5,973 nt of DNA. Source: Campylobacteraceae bacterium. Lineage in GTDB: Bacteria > Campylobacterota > Campylobacteria > Campylobacterales > Sulfurovaceae. A program made the translations under genes and the position numbers. Under the pieces are notes generated by a model. The model searched no databases. It saw nothing but the letters and a program-made list of their open reading frames with translations, and was not told the origin of the DNA. Positions 4,949-5,973 of this stretch are shown one piece after another. The first letter of the stretch is position 1; each line of letters starts with the position of its first letter. The stretch is taken from contig JALVPA010000075.1 in the NCBI GenBank assembly GCA_027026055.1, positions 1 to 5,973 of the forward strand, written 5' to 3'.

Positions 4949-5611
4949 GTGCCCGCTAAAATTCTCCTTCTCGAAGACGATAGGCTTTTTAACGAAACGT
5001 TACAGGATCTGTTGGAAGAAGAGGGGTATGAAGTCGATACGGCTTACGATCCCTATACGGCGTACGAGTTGATCTATACGCACACCTACGATCTCTATCT
5101 TTTCGATATCAATCTTCCCTACGAAGACGGCTTGAATTTACTGAAAAAGTTGCGCGAAGCCGACGATAGGACACCGACCGTTTTTCTCACCTCCAGAGAA
5201 GACAAAGCGTCACTATTGCAAGGATTCGATATCGGTGCCGACGATTATTTGCGCAAACCGATCGATACGGATGAGTTGACGGCGCGTATCGGTGCGTTGT
5301 TGCGCAGGCATGTACGAAAAGAGACGATTGCGATCGGTGCGTATCGGTTCGATCCTACGACACATCGGCTGGAGACAAACGACGATAGTGTCACGCTGAC
5401 ACCCAAAGCTTCGAAATTGCTTTCGCTCTTTCTTTCTTCAAAAGAGCGTATCGTTACTTTCGAAGAGATAAAGCACCGTTTATGGTCGACTTCCGAAGAG
5501 GCGAGCGAAGGGGCGTTACGCGTTTACGTGACGCAACTGAAACGCTATTTCGGTGCCTATATACGCAATGTACGCGGCGTAGGATATTGCTGGACGGAAA
5601 AAGATGCGTAA
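4949..5611 (+). CDS. OmpR/PhoB-family response regulator
   Basis: The 220-residue cytoplasmic two-component regulator has two domains. The receiver domain (about 4-117) carries the acidic pair Asp10-Asp11, the phospho-acceptor Asp53 (in YLFDINLPYEDG), Thr81 and Lys103 (in DDYLRKP). The winged-helix DNA-binding domain (about 125-217) shows TLTPKASKLLSLF, the recognition-helix region SEGALRVYVTQLKRYF and the terminal hairpin RNVRGVGYCW. Start is GTG with a strong GGAGG site. The stop overlaps the kinase ATG by eight bases, so the pair is translationally coupled and should be cognate partners. Target genes and signal cannot be read from the sequence. It lies directly downstream of the gene-less heptad element, unlike a typical fabG neighbour. 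Confidence 0.94.
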   Translation: MPAKILLLEDDRLFNETLQDLLEEEGYEVDTAYDPYTAYELIYTHTYDLYLFDINLPYEDGLNLLKKLREADDRTPTVFLTSREDKASLLQGFDIGADDYLRKPIDTDELTARIGALLRRHVRKETIAIGAYRFDPTTHRLETNDDSVTLTPKASKLLSLFLSSKERIVTFEEIKHRLWSTSEEASEGALRVYVTQLKRYFGAYIRNVRGVGYCWTEKDA

Positions 5612-5973
5612 AAGGGTGATTTGGGCGATTGTCGTCTATTGCGTCGGAACGTTGTTGACGTTGATACTCTTTGCCATGCTTTCTACGAATGCAACCGGTG
5701 AAGAGAGCGGTACTCTCTTCTCTTTCGCTGCGGCAATGCTTTTTGCAACGGGTTGGTTCTATGTGACGACGACACATCTGTTGACACCGCAGATAAAATT
5801 GAGGCAACGCCTTCACGCTTTGACCGAAGAGATTGTTCACGAATTAAAGCTGCCGTTGGCGACGATTCGCAGCAATGCCGCACTATTGCGAAAAAGTTGC
5901 GACGAGTCGAAAAGCCGACGCAGAATCGAACGTATCGAAGCGGCCTCCTTTCGTCTCGAAAGGCTCTATACCG
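5604..5973 (+). CDS. Sensor histidine kinase, N-terminal part (runs off the right edge)
   Basis: This open frame has no stop before the window end; 123 codons are visible. It starts at ATG 5604, inside the last codons of the response regulator. A positively charged start (MRKR) precedes one hydrophobic helix (about 5-26), a very short external loop (27-37) and a second helix (about 38-60). The HisKA dimerisation domain follows at once, with the H-box EEIVHELKLPLATIR and phospho-acceptor His79. There is no room for a HAMP domain or a sizeable periplasmic sensor, so the input is probably sensed in or near the membrane or through a partner. The ATPase domain would lie beyond the window. It should phosphorylate Asp53 of the regulator upstream. 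Confidence 0.92.
   Translation, partial: MRKRVIWAIVVYCVGTLLTLILFAMLSTNATGEESGTLFSFAAAMLFATGWFYVTTTHLLTPQIKLRQRLHALTEEIVHELKLPLATIRSNAALLRKSCDESKSRRRIERIEAASFRLERLYT

Noticed and set aside
4825..4959. 44-codon open frame across the gene-less element, ending inside the response-regulator start
   Set aside because: It consists largely of heptad sequence and element interior, has only a weak AAGAGAG upstream, and matches no family I recognise. Open frames through heptads arise easily.

Overview
The window looks like a chromosomal piece of a member of the Campylobacterota (epsilonproteobacteria). The evidence is the protein style (MraY, MurD, GpmI and FabG with the spelling typical of that phylum) and the gene order murD-mraY (leftward), then gpmI-fabG (rightward). 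As far as I recall, Campylobacter jejuni and relatives share this order. The genus cannot be fixed from the sequence alone.

Layout. On the minus strand, transcribed right to left, are mraY (831-1889), an inserted four-helix-bundle gene (403-753) and a murD start that breaks off near the left edge (8-406). An intergenic region of about 220 bp then separates divergent transcription. On the plus strand, gpmI (2113-3609), a small TerB-like gene (3683-4021) and fabG (4044-4787) cover glycolysis and fatty acid synthesis. After a non-coding stretch of about 160 bp, a two-component pair follows: an OmpR-type response regulator (4949-5611) overlapped by a histidine kinase that runs off the right edge (5604-5973).

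The most unusual content is a family of heptanucleotide arrays (AGTGAAG and close variants, or CTTCACT in the opposite orientation). They occur at 33-60, 333-360, 801-821, 4824-4837 and 4900-4935. One pair, in inverted orientation, encloses the four-helix-bundle gene between mraY and murD. A second inverted pair encloses about 60 bp of non-coding DNA after fabG. Both left ends share an eight-base motif (TTTCGGTT) exactly two bases inside the last heptad. Three arrays lie against or close to perfect inverted repeats: 1-20/25-44, 303-314/322-333 and 4779-4792/4797-4810. The last two copy host coding sequence. I read this as a candidate mobile element with one gene-bearing and one gene-less copy. 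It seems to target or create hairpins, and it has altered murD at both ends of the gene's N-terminal domain. The MurD part is open only for the N-terminal domain, and all three minus-strand frames are closed by TGA codons inside the palindromic repeat at 1-32.

How the genes work together: MraY and MurD act in peptidoglycan precursor synthesis, GpmI in lower glycolysis and FabG in fatty acid elongation. The response regulator and kinase form a signalling pair whose input is not visible. The inserted element separates mraY from murD and also sits directly upstream of the response regulator, where it may supply promoter or leader sequence.
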